A program made the translations under genes and the position numbers. DNA of 64,000 bases. It comes from Sphagnum magellanicum (lineage: Eukaryota; Streptophyta; Sphagnopsida; Sphagnales; Sphagnaceae). The DNA lies in the NCBI GenBank assembly GCA_021904315.1, contig CM038911.1, forward strand, positions 3,395,780 to 3,459,779. The letters are read 5' to 3'. Below, piece by piece: positions 1-14,644 of this stretch. A model generated the notes under the pieces. It saw only the letters and a list, made by a program, of their open reading frames with translations. It did not search any database and was not told where the DNA came from. The stretch's first letter is position 1; each line of letters begins with the position of its first letter.

Positions 1-3000
1 AGTGTATGTGCGGAATCTGCCAGCATAGTATGATGATATTCTAAAAACATCAAAGAATTGGCTTTAACCCACAGTTACTGAAGTCCTCAAAAACCAAAGA
101 ATCAATCAAAGGACCTACCTTGAATCCATCCATGTTTGTTTCACAAAACCCATTGGTTCTTTGACAATTTCGAGAAACCTAAGGTTATTTCAGTTGTGAA
201 ATTTCCTAAAAAACCTAAAATCGAATGTTCTTTGATTCTGAAAATGTTCAAAAACCTAAAACCAAAGGTTATTGTGACTTGTGTTGGGTGGTTCTTTGAT
301 TTTTCAAAAAACCAGTTGGTTTTAGGTGTTTGTAAAACATTCAAAATCAAAGAACCACCAGTTTTCAGGACTTTGTTAGGACGAGGAAGTCAAAGAACTA
401 GGAAAGAACCATTCAAGACTTCATCCTCGGATATCAACATAACATTTTTTTGAAATGCTGTAATAGAAGGACATTATGGATGGGGGTTTACAATAACTTG
501 TTTGTCAATAAGGTTGTGGAAATGTTTAAACCTTTTTCCTTTGAGTATTATGGATGTGCCGGTTTTCAAAATGAAACTGACTCCAAATATAGTTATGAAT
601 AATATGCCAGGCTTTCAAAATTTGATTGCCCCATTGGCCTTGGGTGAACCAGCACCTAGATTGGTACCATGGTAAAAACTAAAAACCACAATTTTGTTGG
701 ATGGCTTCAGACATTATACATTTCACATTTGTAGCCTGAAAATCAGGGTCTCTGCTTTCAAATTTAAACATTTCCTCTGTTAATTCTTACCTCAAAGAGG
801 CCTTACTGAAGAAGGTGTAGGTTCAAGTGTAATAAGTGCTGGTTCACCCTGACCCTTTCTAAACATTATAAAGATTCTCTCTTAACACTACCATAGTACC
901 TTGGGTGGTTCAATAGCAAACTTGCACCTAATAATTGATTAATTTTTTGTTAATTATGTTCAGAAATAATAATAAAAATAATAATTTACAATTCAACATT
1001 GCACTAAATAATGAAGCTATTGTGCCTGAGAGCTGTGTTCAGATTTTTGGCATGGCAATGGGCTTACATTTATAATATGTATGCATATAACCTAAGCACA
1101 TTGTGTTCAGATCACAATGTGCTTCAGTTAGTTATATCCACCACTCTAATCTGCAGGAAACACACCTGCCACCTAGTTGGAACCCTAGACGAAGATAATG
1201 ACATCCAATTCATACCCACAATTCACATCTTCAAACAGACTCGCATCAACTTCAAACTGGATTTCATTGATGGATCAACCTGTAGCAAAATGACCAGGTG
1301 TATTATATAAGTAGTATTAGATCTGATACACAGTGCAATACACAGTCCAATTGAGAGAGTCTGATTCAATCTCTCGGTTCTCCACATTGCCTAAACAGAA
1401 TTGTAAGTCTTTCAATGGTGTTGGGTTGGCCTTCATGAGAGGTTCGATAGTACACACTGCAAAAGATGTCCATGTAAATACTAGTCTCTCCCATTCATCA
1501 GCTTGATACCACAAAGGTTGTCCATGGCAATACCAGTTTCTCGGAATCACCAGCTTGACATTTGGATCTGACCATCCTTTGTTTGCTCTTTTTCAATGCA
1601 GATTTTCCAGTTGGCTGTTCTATAAGGCATAAGGTGGATTTATACAGTCCATCAGATCCCCTTGTCCACCCATCAACCATACAATTAAACCAACCATTAT
1701 TTTTTGTTTCCATGGACCAACTTGCGAGTACTGTTTTTCATTCATTTTTCCAGGAAAGTGATGAATTTTGCTGAAAAACACAAATGTGTTCTGCTGAAAC
1801 AACACGTTTTCAAAGAAAAATGTCCTGAAGATTTCACAAAACTAGTCAAAGGTCTCAATAACAAAAAAGAATTATCAGAGGTTCTCTCCAAAAGTAAGAA
1901 CTGGGCAACACTGGTTTGGACTTGAAATTTAATTTAATGTATTTTTTCTAGCAGTTTTAAAATTTTTAAACAAATTCTAGAAACCTGTTGCCATTTAATG
2001 GTAAATCTCTCTTGGGATGTTGGTGGATGCAACATCAGAAACTTGAAAAAATTTACTGTAATGAATGGTTGATGATGGGAGAGCCTGCCAACACCGAGAT
2101 CTGCTTACAGGAAGGGGTTTCTTACAACTTACAGTAGGAAGACAAGTATGATTATGCAGGGATTCACTTATAGAAAGGGTTTTCTTCCAGCTCAAAGACA
2201 AGTCACAATATGATCTATTGGCTCTACCTGGAGGGAAGAGAATTTGCATGAACACATCCTTGTAGAATTTGGCATACAAATTTGGCATGGATTGTGAACC
2301 AATTTCCTGTTGACAACTGGAAACTCAGAATAGTTCACATTATTACTTAGTTCCCCATTGTAATTGCTGCAATTGTCACATGGACATATTGCACGTCAAA
2401 TTGCCCACCTATATGGCAGGGAATTTTTCGCTTTTTAAGTGAGTAGAAAATAATTTAATTGTTTCTGATTTGGAAAATTAGAGTTTTCAAAGTAAGCTTT
2501 GGAGCTACAAACCATTTGCAAATGAATGGTCTTTTGTTTTCAATTTTTGCCAACAAAGCTATAATCAAACTTTGACCATATCCTAAAATACATGGATCAT
2601 GGAACCAAGGCTAGCTCATTTGTCTTGTCAACATCAAAACTTATGTGCATGTCTTTAGCACTAATCTTATTTTAGTTTTGTTGTTGCATGAATAACTTAG
2701 TTGAAAGTCATATGCCATGGTCCATGACTCATACCATAAATGATAGCACCATAATCAATAAAATTTAATAGATAATTTTTGTGTAATGAAGTTTTAAGGA
2801 TCTCACCAAAGAAACTTTTGGTGTACCACCAATGAAGTGTAGCAATATGTAAATAAAACAATGAGGTTCTAAACACCCCAGTCGATGGTAAGACTAATAA
2901 TGCAAGCATTCAAACAAAATTTAGAAAAAAAACTTAAGATTCAGTATAGAAGAGGAGAAAATGTGAATATTGACATCTAGATTCAACCTTCAACCTTCTG

Positions 3001-6000
3001 CACCATATTGAGTTTTGGTGTATTTTTAATTTTTAATTGTTTTTTCAAAAAGAAAACTTTTGCAAAGTGAAAAACTTACGGTTAAAAATTTGAATGACTA
3101 ACTTCAAATGGATGGTAAGTTGATTCTTTGGTTTAGTTTTCATAAAGGTGAGCATAGAATACAACACTACTTGCACAAAAAGTTTAATTTATCCACAAAA
3201 TTTAGTCATCAACTTCACATCAAATAGTTTTTGCATGGCCAACTTAGCTTTGTTTTTCATGGTGAAGGCAAATAAAAAATTTGTAGGTCAGGAGTAACAT
3301 TTAAAATCAATCTTAAGCCCAAGATCACCAAGTCATATATTATTAGGTTGGTATATGGCAAGTTTGATGATTGTCAAATGAGCAACAAACATCATCCTAA
3401 GTTCTAGGTCCAATGAATATTGTGGGTCCTAGCCTTCAATGGCAAACACCAAAGGTAGGTTTGAAAAGGTTTGCACCACAAGGTTTGTTTGGTGAACAAT
3501 AAATACACACCAATCAAGAATGGAATATATTAACATTTGATTTAATTTATAACTCCAAATTTGATACTTTGAAATTAATGTTAACTAAAACATGTGATGA
3601 AAACATGGTAAAGTAAACACAAAGAACGAGTGTTTTTAGATTTATCTAATATCATGCATATAAACCAATAAAATAGCATAAAAATGGGTGGAATTACAAT
3701 AAAAAAACTTCCAACACATTAAACATATAAGAATGTACTTTCAAACAACTAGGAGCAAAATAAGTTTAAAAATAAACAAAAGATTTCTCCAAAAGTGGGC
3801 AAGTAAATTTGTGTTTAAAAGGTTACTTCAACACAAAATATTCAATTATATATATACATATAAAGTTAGAGTATAAAGATCATTGTATTCTTAAGGGTTA
3901 ATAATTTGAAAATATGTAAAAATCATAAAATGTATTTATAAGAACCTATTTACCACATATTATACAAAAGTTCACATTGCAAAAAGTAAACTTTTAAACT
4001 ATTTACATTTCAAACAAGTTGGTAAAAAATTTATTGAAATAATTTCGAATTTGAAAATAAATGCACTATAGTGATTTTGACATCATTCAATTAAAAATAT
4101 TCATTATACAATAAGTTTTTGGTGGGTTTTGTTGTTATTTTACATCTATTTTTATTTAGAATTGACAATGTAATTTTTGTGTCCACTTTATTGTGTTTAC
4201 ACCAAATAACCTTTAGGGAATGTGCTCTTCATTCCAACCTCTTCTATCACCAAAAAAATTCATAATCAATAAAGTTAAATCATTAGTTCCAAATCTAGAT
4301 TACACATGTTGCACATATTCAATGGCAACAATATTTGGCACTAATTGCACACAATGTAAATTGTTATTTAAGTTTATTCAACATTCATTAAACTTGGAAT
4401 TACACATGATTTTAATGATGTAAACCTAAATGATGCTTACACATGCACTAACTCATTAATTAATGAATGGTACCCTTCTACCATTTCAACTTCATTAGAT
4501 CAATGTTTTTTTGAAGTTAGCTAAATGTTTCAAGAACTCAAACAAAGGTTAATTTTTTTCATTTTGGTTCCATGAATCATATATCATTATGAGTTTTCCT
4601 TTTGGGTGCAATCCTGGTAAAAAAGGTCAAAATCATGTCAAATCCCAGTGAAAAGTGCAAACACTTATAAATATATTTATATTGTATTAAAATCATGAAT
4701 AATCATAACAAGTTGTGATAAATGATTAATATGTATTTGAATAATTTGAATAAAATTTTCATTTAATTAGAATTTAGGTTTTGGTTTGAGTCAAAAACTT
4801 TTGACATTGTGCAATTATTGTGTTGGAGGACAATGTCCATTTAGCAAATGGCCCCTTAACTTCATTACAATTGACTTGAATGCTCATGGTAAAGTTTTTT
4901 GAATCATAGGAAATTACAAGTCACATTCGAAAAGCAAACATGAGCAATATGAACAATGATGATTATACCACACAAACTTACAACTTACCAAAAACATAGA
5001 ATGATAATGCACAATGCACATTTCACACAAGTTTCAAGCACCTATAATGACCAAGAAATGAACAAAGGTTTAAGAACTTCCTAAACCCTTGAAAGCAATG
5101 ACTCTAAAATTCAATGGTTAGATTAAGCAAAAAAATTTAAGGAGCATGCACAAATTGCTACAAAGTGCACAATGCACATGAAAAAACTTGCAAGTTGACC
5201 ATTTTACAAATTGTACAGCCCATGACACATGTGCTTGGTGAATTGTAACAAATTGCTTCAAAACCAAAATTAGGAGCCAGTGCACAAAATGCATAGTGCA
5301 CACATCAACTAGCGAAAACCAATTTAATGGAGAGGATGAACTTGTCAGAACATGGGAAGGGGTTAGGGTTCTAGAATGGATAGTCAAGAGGGCTGCAAGC
5401 TAGTGATCCATATTAAAAGTGCGTGCATAATTTGTGACATGATGGTGTTCCCTTGGTGACAACTAGGAGGCAACATGTGTCATCCCATTGTCGTCATTGT
5501 GGTGATGCTAAATGATGGTTTAATGATCTTTTTGTGATTTGGGGTAGGTCACATTAATAATTCACCACCTTGATATTCAACTCAAAATCTTGATAATTTT
5601 TCCTTAGAATAAAACACTAGACACACAAGATAATGTACAATTAATATGTTCCAAGAAGGTTGCATCTTCTAGGATGGTCATATGAAGAAGTCACAAAGTA
5701 GTTCCACCACTTCATTGATCAGGTGTAGGTTAAGGCCCAAGGCTGCGGGCTTTAACAGAATAGGGGCCTGCACAAGGCAGAGCCGAGGTGGGTCTGATTA
5801 TGGCAAAGCCCATGGTTGATGGCTTTACCAAGTGTAAAGACCCATGCAAAAAAAATTCCTGTTTTTTTTTCTCATGATACCCAAAAAAAGGCCCCACAAA
5901 CAGCCAAGGAAAATTTACACTAGGTAAGGTGCCCTGCAATTACACTGAAAAAATTCAGCGCAAAGACTAAAGCAATTTCTGGAGTCCCTGAAATAACACT

Positions 6001-7700
6001 ATTTAACTGAAGCTCCCAAAATATATATGTTTAAGACCCTCAACCCTACAAACCCTAAATCCTTTTGCTGCATTTGGACAGCAGCATTCTCTAAAACAAA
6101 ACATTTTGTGACATAACTGAAGTGAAGATCATCTGTGATAAGATATAGCAAAATTTGGCTATAAACACAATATTAAAAATCAAATAATTTAAGCATTCTA
6201 CTATACGGTTGGTTACCTACTGAAACCTATTTATGAAAATCTGACTATTTACCTATATGTAGTTACATATTGACTCTGCATCTAAAGGGGTTGGTTACCT
6301 ACTGAAACCTATTGTAAAAATCAGACAATTTACGTTATATGTGTGTATTGACAGATTGACTCTCCCCTCAAAGAAACAAGGCAAGTTTAATGCTCCCATA
6401 TTGTCACGAACATTTCCTATTTCAAGTGTTGTAACTCGTGGATTTGGAAGGAATGGCAAGTTTCTCATATGGAGCAACTTCTCTTGCAAAATCCAGTTGT
6501 GTTCAATTGTACAATAAAACACATACATACACACACTGGGGCAGAGACATTCTGGAACGTACTCATTGCTTGCTCCTTTTTTTTTTCTGGGTTGAAATCT
6601 GGCAAATTTGGGTCACCTTTTTCATTACAAAATCCTTTGTGAAGGTTGAAAGATGTAATCACTATCAGACTCTTGTTGGTGGGTAAGGCTTGCAACAACC
6701 ACAAGTTTTTTTTTTCCCCTTGCCAAATTGATTAAATTCAGTACCAGATTCACCAACTGGTGAATGTTTTTCAAAAAGGCTATAAAGGAGTGTTTGTTGA
6801 GGGATTCATTTTCACTGCCAAATTATTGAATTTTTTTTTATTAAAAAAAACTCCAGATTCTACATCAGGTAGCCCACAATCTAGAAGGATGCTCAAATTT
6901 TTTAAGACTTTCACATATATATATAGCCAGATTCAAATTGTCTTATGAATGATATTTGTATCAGTTGACACGTACTCAGGGTTTACTTCCCCCCTTTTTT
7001 TAGGGCCAATTTTTGTCTGATATAAAAAAATTGATGATTTCTCCCCAATTTTTGGTTGAGAAAATGACCCAAATCAAATCTGGAAAAAGAAAATCCTGAT
7101 ACTACATGAAAATAAATTTATGCATAATTAAAAAATTTAAAATAAAAATAAACATAGCAAGTTACAACAACAACAACAACTAGTCTTCAATCTCTTTGCT
7201 TCAAGTCTCCATAATGTCATCCTGATTGAGATGCTCATTTAATGCATTCGTTGGGCAAACACTAAACAAGAGCAACAAATTAAATACGACAAATGTTGCT
7301 TGAGACAAGGAGCTGGGGCCGGCTGGCTGGCCGCCTCCACTCTAGAGTGTGGAGCTCTTCCACAGTAGTGACTCTCTCAAACATCACATAAATCTCTGCT
7401 GCTGCAGCTCATTTCAACCAGCTGCAGCTGAGCAGTACTACTAGCTAGCTGTACATACAATCTCCTTCACAACAAACAACAATTCACCAGGCGGGAGCCA
7501 GCTGATGAGAAGCTTGAGAGAGATATAGAGCTTGAGAGCATCGAGCTGAGTATCCATCAAATATTGCACTTCATTGTCTCAATTGAGTTTTTCTGTTTGG
7601 GTAGTCTAATTAGTGCACTTGTTTAGTGTTACTACGTTGTGTCCACGACTTTGATCTAGCTCGAGCTGCATTGCTCTGAGCTGATCAATAAATTAGTCTC
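1..7700. other. AT-rich intergenic DNA, no gene recognised
   Basis: I see no coding region with recognisable protein motifs. Open frames are short and occur on both strands without codon structure. The first 430 bases contain many variants of an AAAGAACC / GGTTCTTT word, and the same words return around 12,190-12,370, so both may be copies of one old dispersed repeat. A somewhat GC-richer patch lies at about 5,730-5,940, also without a clear protein. The last few hundred bases (7,300-7,700) become less AT-rich and are probably upstream sequence of the peroxidase gene. Confidence 0.6.
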
Positions 7701-7769
7701 TGTGTGAGTTGAGAACTTGCTCAAGACGTGATAATTAGGTTGCAGTTGCAGAATTGTTGTCTCTTGTAA

Positions 7770-8190
7770 GACTTGCACAGTCTAGTGGGTCCACCAGAAG
7801 AAGTGGTAGTACCTGCAGTTTGTAGGTAGCTGAAAGCTGGGGAGGGTTACAAAGACTTGCAGCCCAGTGAGTTCCAGCAGAAGAAATAGTGGTACTTGCA
7901 GTTTGTAGGTAGCTGAAAGCTGGGGAGAGTGACAAAGACTTGCAGTCTAGTGAGTTCCAGCAGAAGAAATAGTGGTACTTGCAGTTTGTAGGTAGCTGAA
8001 AGCTGGGGAGAGTGACAAAGACTTGCAGTCTAGTGAGTTCCAGCAGAAGAAATAGTGGTACTTGCAGTTTGTAGGTAGCTGAAAGCTGGGGAGAGTGACA
8101 AAGACTTGCAGTCTAGTGAGTTCCAGCAGAAGAAATAGTGGTACTTGCAGTTTGTAGGTAGCTGAAAGCTGGGGAGAGTGACAAAGACTT
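7770..8190. repeat. 83-bp tandem repeat, about five copies, upstream of peroxidase
   Basis: The word GTTCCAGCAGAAGAAATAGT recurs at 7871, 7954, 8037 and 8120, exactly 83 bp apart. A diverged fifth copy starts near 7770. The three central copies are nearly identical; the first copy differs at many positions. The array ends 55 bp before the peroxidase ATG, so it lies in the promoter or 5' leader. The unit length is not a multiple of three and no reading frame runs through it. The near-identity of the inner copies suggests recent expansion. Confidence 0.95.
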
Positions 8191-8244
8191 GGGTGTGTCC
8201 CAGGAACTCCCTGATAATTGAGTTAGTTGGGACCGGAGTTATAA

Positions 8245-10054
8245 ATGGCGAGGACGCGGAATTTGGAATTAGCAGGATGGTGCTGGAGCAATGTCTTCTT
8301 CTTGTCGGCGATGTACTTAATGCTCTTCTTCTTCTTCACTACTGTCGGCAGGACATCAGGTCAGCTGGAGTATGGATTCTACGATGCCACGTGCCCTAAT
8401 GTGGAAGAGACGGCTAGACAAGTCTTACAACTCTATTTCACTACTGATCCCACCTCTTCTGCCGCCATTCTTCGTCTTTCCTTTCACGACTGTCAAGTGC
8501 AGGTATTGCCACTCCTCACCTTTCTCCATCGATTCCTGTGTGAAGAAAATAAGTATGCAGTCATGTCATATAGCTACTGCATGCGTTGAACTGTTCCCTT
8601 CGACTCACCTGGTCATGGCTTTTTTTTTTCCTCGAGGATTAGCTTGTGGACCCAATCTTCTTCCTGTTAGGACTTGTAGTACTCCAGTCTCGGACGTCCC
8701 GCAGCAAGCTATATGTGGTTCTAATATTGCGTATCAAGCATGCATGCGCAAATTTTGATTTCTCTCTGTTGCAGCCCAAATTTTGCCACAAGACTCATGC
8801 TGGTCATCAACGATGGAAATCTTGAATCCTGGGTACTCTTCTGCGCAGGGATGCGACGCGTCCATAATGCTGGATTCTGCCAACGGTATCACAACGGAGT
8901 TGGATTCAAGTTCCAGTTTCAGTATCAGGAGGCTGGACATCATTGATGGGGTGAAAGCGACGCTCGAGGAAGCTTGCCCGAACACAGTATCCTGTGCCGA
9001 CATCATCGCCATGGCCGGCCGTGAAGCAGTGGCTTATGCTGGTGGTCCCCGAATCACCATTCCTTTAGGGAGGAGGGATTCAACTTTCGCAAGCACCTCG
9101 GAAGCATCCGCAAGTCTCCCGCAACCGAATATCAGCGTGGACCAATTCATGAACCTGTTTGCTACTTACGGCATGAGTCTTCCTGAGAGTGTTGCCATCA
9201 TGGGTTAGTACATTTTACTCATCAATCCTTTACAACATCTGGAGCGCCTTGTTTTCTGGCTGAATGATGGACGGACGCTCGCTTTTCCATTAGAGAGTTG
9301 CAACTATGTTGAAAATGTGCAGTCAATCAATGTTAGAAAACTATGGAAACATGTTTCCACGAGGAAAAAAGAATGACAGATGTCACTTTGTGGTGAGTCA
9401 CAGTTTGACTCACAGCTCCGACATTTGGTCACAATTCATGCATTTGATTGATGCTTGATCAATAGAGCTGTGAGGTGAGTGTGAGCACAGGTAGCTAGGC
9501 GGATAAAATAATAATGGAAAGCTGTTGTGATCAACTTCGCATTGATCAACCAGACTTTCTAAGTTGAGCTGATTGGGAGAAAGAATCCACACAGGATTAG
9601 TTGATGGGTAGTTATATAATTTATGAGATGGTCTGCGGGTTGTGGATTTTGTGTGCCTGCAGGGGGTCATACGCTGGGAGTAGGACACTGTAGGAGTTTT
9701 GAGAGCCGGCTTCAGGAATCCGATCCAAGTCCGGGACTGGTATTTGGTGCGGAGTTGGAGGCAGCATGTGCTGCAACTGAGCTAACAGATCTGGTAGCTC
9801 TCCCCAACGACCTTACCAACTTTGTGTTTGACAATCAGTACTACATTGATGCAAGAAATGGGCGTGGCCTTTTCACTATCGATGCAGAGCTTGTTTTGGA
9901 TTCTAGAACTGCAGATATTCAGCAAACTTTTGCCAATGATCAACAAGCCTTCTTTGACACCTTCACTACTGCTTTTGTGAAGATGACATCCAGGGGGGTG
10001 TTGACAGGAAATGAAGGCCAAATTAGGCAAAACTGTCACTTTGTTAATACCTAA
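8245..10054 (+). CDS. Class III (secretory) plant peroxidase, 3 exons, 334 aa
   Basis: Class III peroxidases are secreted haem enzymes that use H2O2 to oxidise phenolics in the cell wall or vacuole. Predicted exons are 8245-8502, 8849-9203 and 9663-10054; all introns are GT-AG and the frame is continuous (1005 nt). The protein opens with a hydrophobic signal sequence (about residues 14-40), followed by a mature start like QLEYGFYDATCP. The distal haem motif LRLSFHDC carries the catalytic Arg and His. Exon 2 starts with GCDAS, and exon 3 starts at the proximal His (GGHTLG). All eight family cysteines are present: TCP, HDC, GCD, ACP, SCAD, GHC, AAC and the C-terminal QNC. One oddity is HDCQVQ where most members have HDCFVQ. 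The length is normal for the family. The start is the first ATG giving a signal peptide. Which phenolic it uses cannot be read from sequence. Confidence 0.93.
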
Positions 10055-10276
10055 TCCTGTGCATATGAGTTTTCCACTCATATGTCCATCCTCACTGGGG
10101 ATCTTTGTATAGTTAGTCAAAAAAGACATAGTTAATCATTTCAGTCAAATAAGATACATTGGACAGACATGGTAGTCCCAATACCCAACACTGAAAAACA
10201 GTAAGAAATTTCTTGTTATTTCAAATCAGTTGTAATGTATGTGTGGGGGGACAGCCCAAGGTCAGGGCATTCTTGA

Positions 10277-10282
10277 AATAAA
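10277..10282 (+). promoter_or_regulatory. Possible polyadenylation signal of the peroxidase
   Basis: An AATAAA hexamer lies about 220 bases after the peroxidase stop codon. The position suits a plant 3' UTR, but the motif is common in AT-rich DNA. Confidence 0.3.
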
Positions 10283-10289
10283 AGGCTGA

Positions 10290-13200
10290 GGCCAGGCAAA
10301 ATTACTCAACATAAAGCATGAGACAAATCATGAATTTGTGACACATTCATAGATTACAAGGCGATGAAGGATGTGTATACATCATGAGGTATCACCCCTC
10401 TATATGTGGGTGAAGATTACACCTAGGTGTGGAGATGCCTACAAGCCTACTTGCGTACAGGTAGGCATAAGGTGGGAGATGCACCATACGCCTATGCTTT
10501 AGGTGCGACTGGCACCTAGAGAGGCTTGATTCATTGATGTAAGATGCCTTCCTCTAAGACTAAGAGAAAAACAGCCCTTACTCTTATGGTTATGAGAACA
10601 ATTTCACAGCCATATAGGGTGGCTGTTTCATGTTAAGCTCTACAACATTTGTACATTTCTTTAAAAATGTTTGGTGAAGGAATTATTGTACTCTGCCTTT
10701 ATGGCTGCACATACTGAAATAAATAGAGGTTTGAGATCCCCTGACTAGATGACCCAGTCCATCTCTTACTTCTGTGAGTCGAGCCAGTGTTTTCTTTAGG
10801 AATTTTAGTTTGTAGCCAAAGTGATTATGATCCATAGAAGATGTAAAAGAAAAAAGGTGACATTTGCATAGCAAGATTTAGCCAAATCTGGCCATAAACC
10901 AGATATGAAATGCAAACTTGTAATCATCCTTTTACTTTTTGGCTACACAGTGAAGACTAACAATGAAAACCAAGTATAGAAATCTGATGCTTTTTCCTGT
11001 TTTTGTTGTTTCTTGCTTCTGATCATTGATTTTTTTATTCAAATTTCAGATGTTGTGTCATTGGCTAGCACAAGGGGGATTTAGCATTAAATGGTGATAG
11101 GTTTTCGCAAAAATTTAAAAACTGCTACCAAGATACAAGCACAGTCCAAATATGGCAAAAACAAATTCAAAAAAAAATCTCGAAATTTGTTGATTATTTT
11201 CATTAAAAAATGAGAATATTGTGATAAAATATTCCCTTTTTATTTTTATTTTTCGCACCAAATCATTGAGTCTGAACTCTCAATGTGAAGCCAGACTTGT
11301 GCAAGCAGAACCACATCTGTCAATTTCTGATTTTCTCAGTACTTATCTAGTTCACCTGGAGAGAAAAGTGCATGCACAAGACCTCACCAAATCCTTTGGA
11401 GCTCAGTAGAGGTTGGAAGATCTAGGAGCTTTTCAACATATTTCAGTTTCCCTTGATTGTAGCTTAAACTGATAGAAGTTGCTGTTCAAAGTTGAAACTC
11501 TACTAAGTGTAGTTTAAGGATGGCAAAAGTTTGAGTAAAAGTCGTGACATGTTATTGGCAAAAATTTGACAAAATACCTAGTCTCAGAGCTATGTTCTCA
11601 ACTCTTTTGCATTTGCCTTCTCTATGTACTCATATTTTATAAACTCTAATTCTTTTTTCTTTCACCAGCGCCAGAAATTTTTACAAATAAATGTGTGAAA
11701 TTGTGCAAAAAAATTTGATGTGTAAATTTGACTATTTTTTCTCTTTCTTTTAAAAGTTTGAAAAAATTTCAATATCACATGTTTAAAAAATAACCCTGGT
11801 CAATGCACTGCAAGCCCTACAACAGAATTTGGTTTTCTTTTCCTCACAGTAGCAAGCCGGGACTCATGACACGTGTGAGAAAAACTCTCGATTCAAGCCT
11901 TTACAATGTAAGCTATTGTGAGAACATCTCTAGTCATTAATACTACAGTTTAACATTAGTGTAATATGTCAAACTACAGTAAAAACTTTGTGCTTTCATC
12001 CATTATAATGTAAAATATGTGATCTTTATTGTGGCATGCATTACACTAACATTGTAGTTTCACCTTTTGACCTTTCACACTATGTAAGATGTACCACAAT
12101 GAAAACCAGATGGAGGAAACCAGTACATGGGGTGGTTCTTAGAATTAGAGACTTCTACTTAACCTGGGTATATACCTACCTGCTCACTAGTTCTCAAAAT
12201 TCTCAGAGACTCAATTTGGGTTCTCAAAAAAAAGAAAAGTCAAGGAACCAACCAAAAAACCAGCAGTTCTTTAAGGTTTTTGAATAAATGAAACTGGAGG
12301 TTCTTTGATTCTAGAATAACCAAAGAACTGGAACTGGCAGTTCCTTAAAAATTCAAAGAACCACATGACACAGGAGGAAACCACAAAGTTTACATGCACA
12401 TGTATTCTGACTCAAGTCCTAATGCCATATGAAAAACCATATTGTGCTGTAATGAAGGTTGCCAAAAACAAGGTCTTTCAAATTTGTCTTAGACCTTTGA
12501 AAAGCAGAAATTCGATGTACTGAAATATTTAAACACAGTAAAAGTACATACAAGACCCAAATTTTAAGTTTTATTTTCAGTTTTTACAAAACCCCATGAT
12601 GATTGCTCAATTTTATTTTAAAAATTTTCTCAAACCAAGTCCAAAGTTCAAACTAATGTTGTGTGTGTATATGGTATTATGGAATTTATTTCCAATCCAT
12701 GTAAATGTATAACACAAGACGTGTAAATGTAAAATAAATACAATTCAATAGTTTTAATTGATTGTGTAAAAATGTGTAACTTCTATTTTAGGGGGAGGGG
12801 GGCTGCTCAAAGTTTCAAATTCCTTTTTGTTGATGGGCTAATCAAAATGAGCCATTGCAAAAAGAAACAAGCTTTGGGATGCATCACAACTAATCAAACT
12901 AATTAATATGAATCACAAAGAAGTACCTTGGCTCTTGGAAATGCCTAGGTAAAAAATGATGATAAATAAAGTTACAAATGAAAACTCTACTCAAACAATG
13001 AGCTGGGTCAACATGTACCCAAGATGCACTCAAGAGTGTGGATAAAAAATATTCCCACAATAGTGTCACAATTTGTCCCATATCCTTTGCCCAAATGTGA
13101 GGGCTTGTATTATATATAGGTGAGCAAAAAGAGCCCTTTCCACTATAACATGTTGCAAATAAAGCTTCTATTTGGAGATCATTAAAAATATTAGAATTTT

Positions 13201-14640
13201 TGTGAAGGGCCTATCAAAGTAACCCATTGCAAGATATTAAACGTTGAGCTTTGAGATTCATTCATAACTAAGTAATGCAGATTGCAAATACACATAATCA
13301 CTAAGGATATATCATTTATAAGTCCCAAAAACATTTAGACAAGGTTGTATAAGTGTAAATTGTTTTATTTTTACACTTACCTAAGTAATTGTAAAAACAC
13401 TTATTTACACATCAGATAAGTTTTTACACTTATCTGATTTTACACAATGGGTATATATGTATTTACACTTATTCACATGATGTAGCAATCACATGTCTTG
13501 TATCGCCACCTCCAATGGCCACACCATTAAGTTTAGGTAAGTCCTCTTGTGGACAATAAGCCAGTTCACTTACCTCACAAAATTGAAAAAAAAAACCTTG
13601 ATATCAAGCTCTCAACACAATTTTGATAAATAGGCATCCAGAGAACAACCCATAAACAAATTCTCAAAGACTTTTCTTTCTCTTTTTTCTTTGGGTAACC
13701 TTTGCAGTTTAGAAACTTCTGAATGCCCTCTAAGGAAGATACTATGAAAAAGGGGTGTAGAAATGTAATGGAATGCCCACTTCTCACCTGCATCAACTAC
13801 AAATAAATTGTTTTGTGTTTTGGATGAATGCATGGCATGGAATTATAACTGCTACAAACGTGGATCTGCATGATTTCAACTGAGTCAGTGTCATGTTGAC
13901 TGTGATTTTCTTGATTGAAATTCCGTTCTAGTTGCATTTAATTTGACATTCCCAGTACATGCCTTTGACTTTCATAACTACTTGGATACTTTACAAAACA
14001 CCAAGGGTTGCCATTTGATAAACCTCCACTGGATTTAAGTTATAGGGGAGGTTCCCATTCGAGTGCATTCTCCTTAGGGAAGGGCACTCAAGGGCATGAG
14101 CCCAAGGGTGTTCCCAAAACTCAGGAGAAGGCACAAATACAGGAACCTCCCCTTATGTTATCAACTCTCACCTTTTGTTTCCTCCCTTCTTTCTCATTTC
14201 GTAGAAAAGAAATATTTCCATGGGCACATGAGAACATATAAAATTGTGGGGAGATTGCCCAACATAATGCCTTGCATTCTTCTACTGGGGGAGATCCCCA
14301 AAAATACACACAGAAATAAAAAGGGAGTTGTTTACATAGCCACCTAAGTAAATATTTGAAAATCGAAAGCAACATCTTGGCCTAAACCTAAGATCCAAGA
14401 TATCATTTTTTCCCCCTAAACCCATTGGCAGTCTGACTACACTCCACAATTTTATTTTGGTGGAACAACTGGACAAATCCATTGCAGAGAGGAGCCAGTA
14501 TACAGAGAAAGTTCAGACAAGGCTACTCCCGACCCAGGCCGCCCATAGAAACCAGTTACCAAACAAATCTGCTGCAGGTGGGGGGGGTTAGCACCAATGC
14601 ACCTTCAATGCACACATGCAAATAGCCTGGTGAGGACACC
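10290..14640. other. Intergenic DNA, no gene recognised
   Basis: This stretch is AT-rich with short unstructured open frames on both strands. Around 12,190-12,370 the AAAGAACC / GGTTCTTT words of the first 430 bases reappear. Inverted repeats at 13.35-13.44 kb are listed separately. I see no tRNA, no intact transposon and no protein family. Confidence 0.55.
13350..13438. repeat. Pair of short inverted repeats built on TTTACACTTA
   Basis: TAAGTGTAAA (13350-13359) pairs with TTTACACTTA (13370-13379). ATCAGATAAG (13411-13420) pairs perfectly with CTTATCTGAT (13429-13438) across an 8-nt loop. The shared TTTACACTTA word suggests the core of a small degraded foldback element. No target-site duplication was found. 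Confidence 0.6.
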
Positions 14641-14644
14641 ACAA

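Noticed and set aside
7770..8190. CRISPR-like regular spacing
   Set aside because: These are contiguous tandem copies of one 83-bp unit without unique spacers, in a eukaryotic gene leader.
8178..8399. Alternative upstream ATG for the peroxidase
   Set aside because: The frame starting at 8178 is different and lacks the signal peptide and peroxidase motifs; 8245 gives both.
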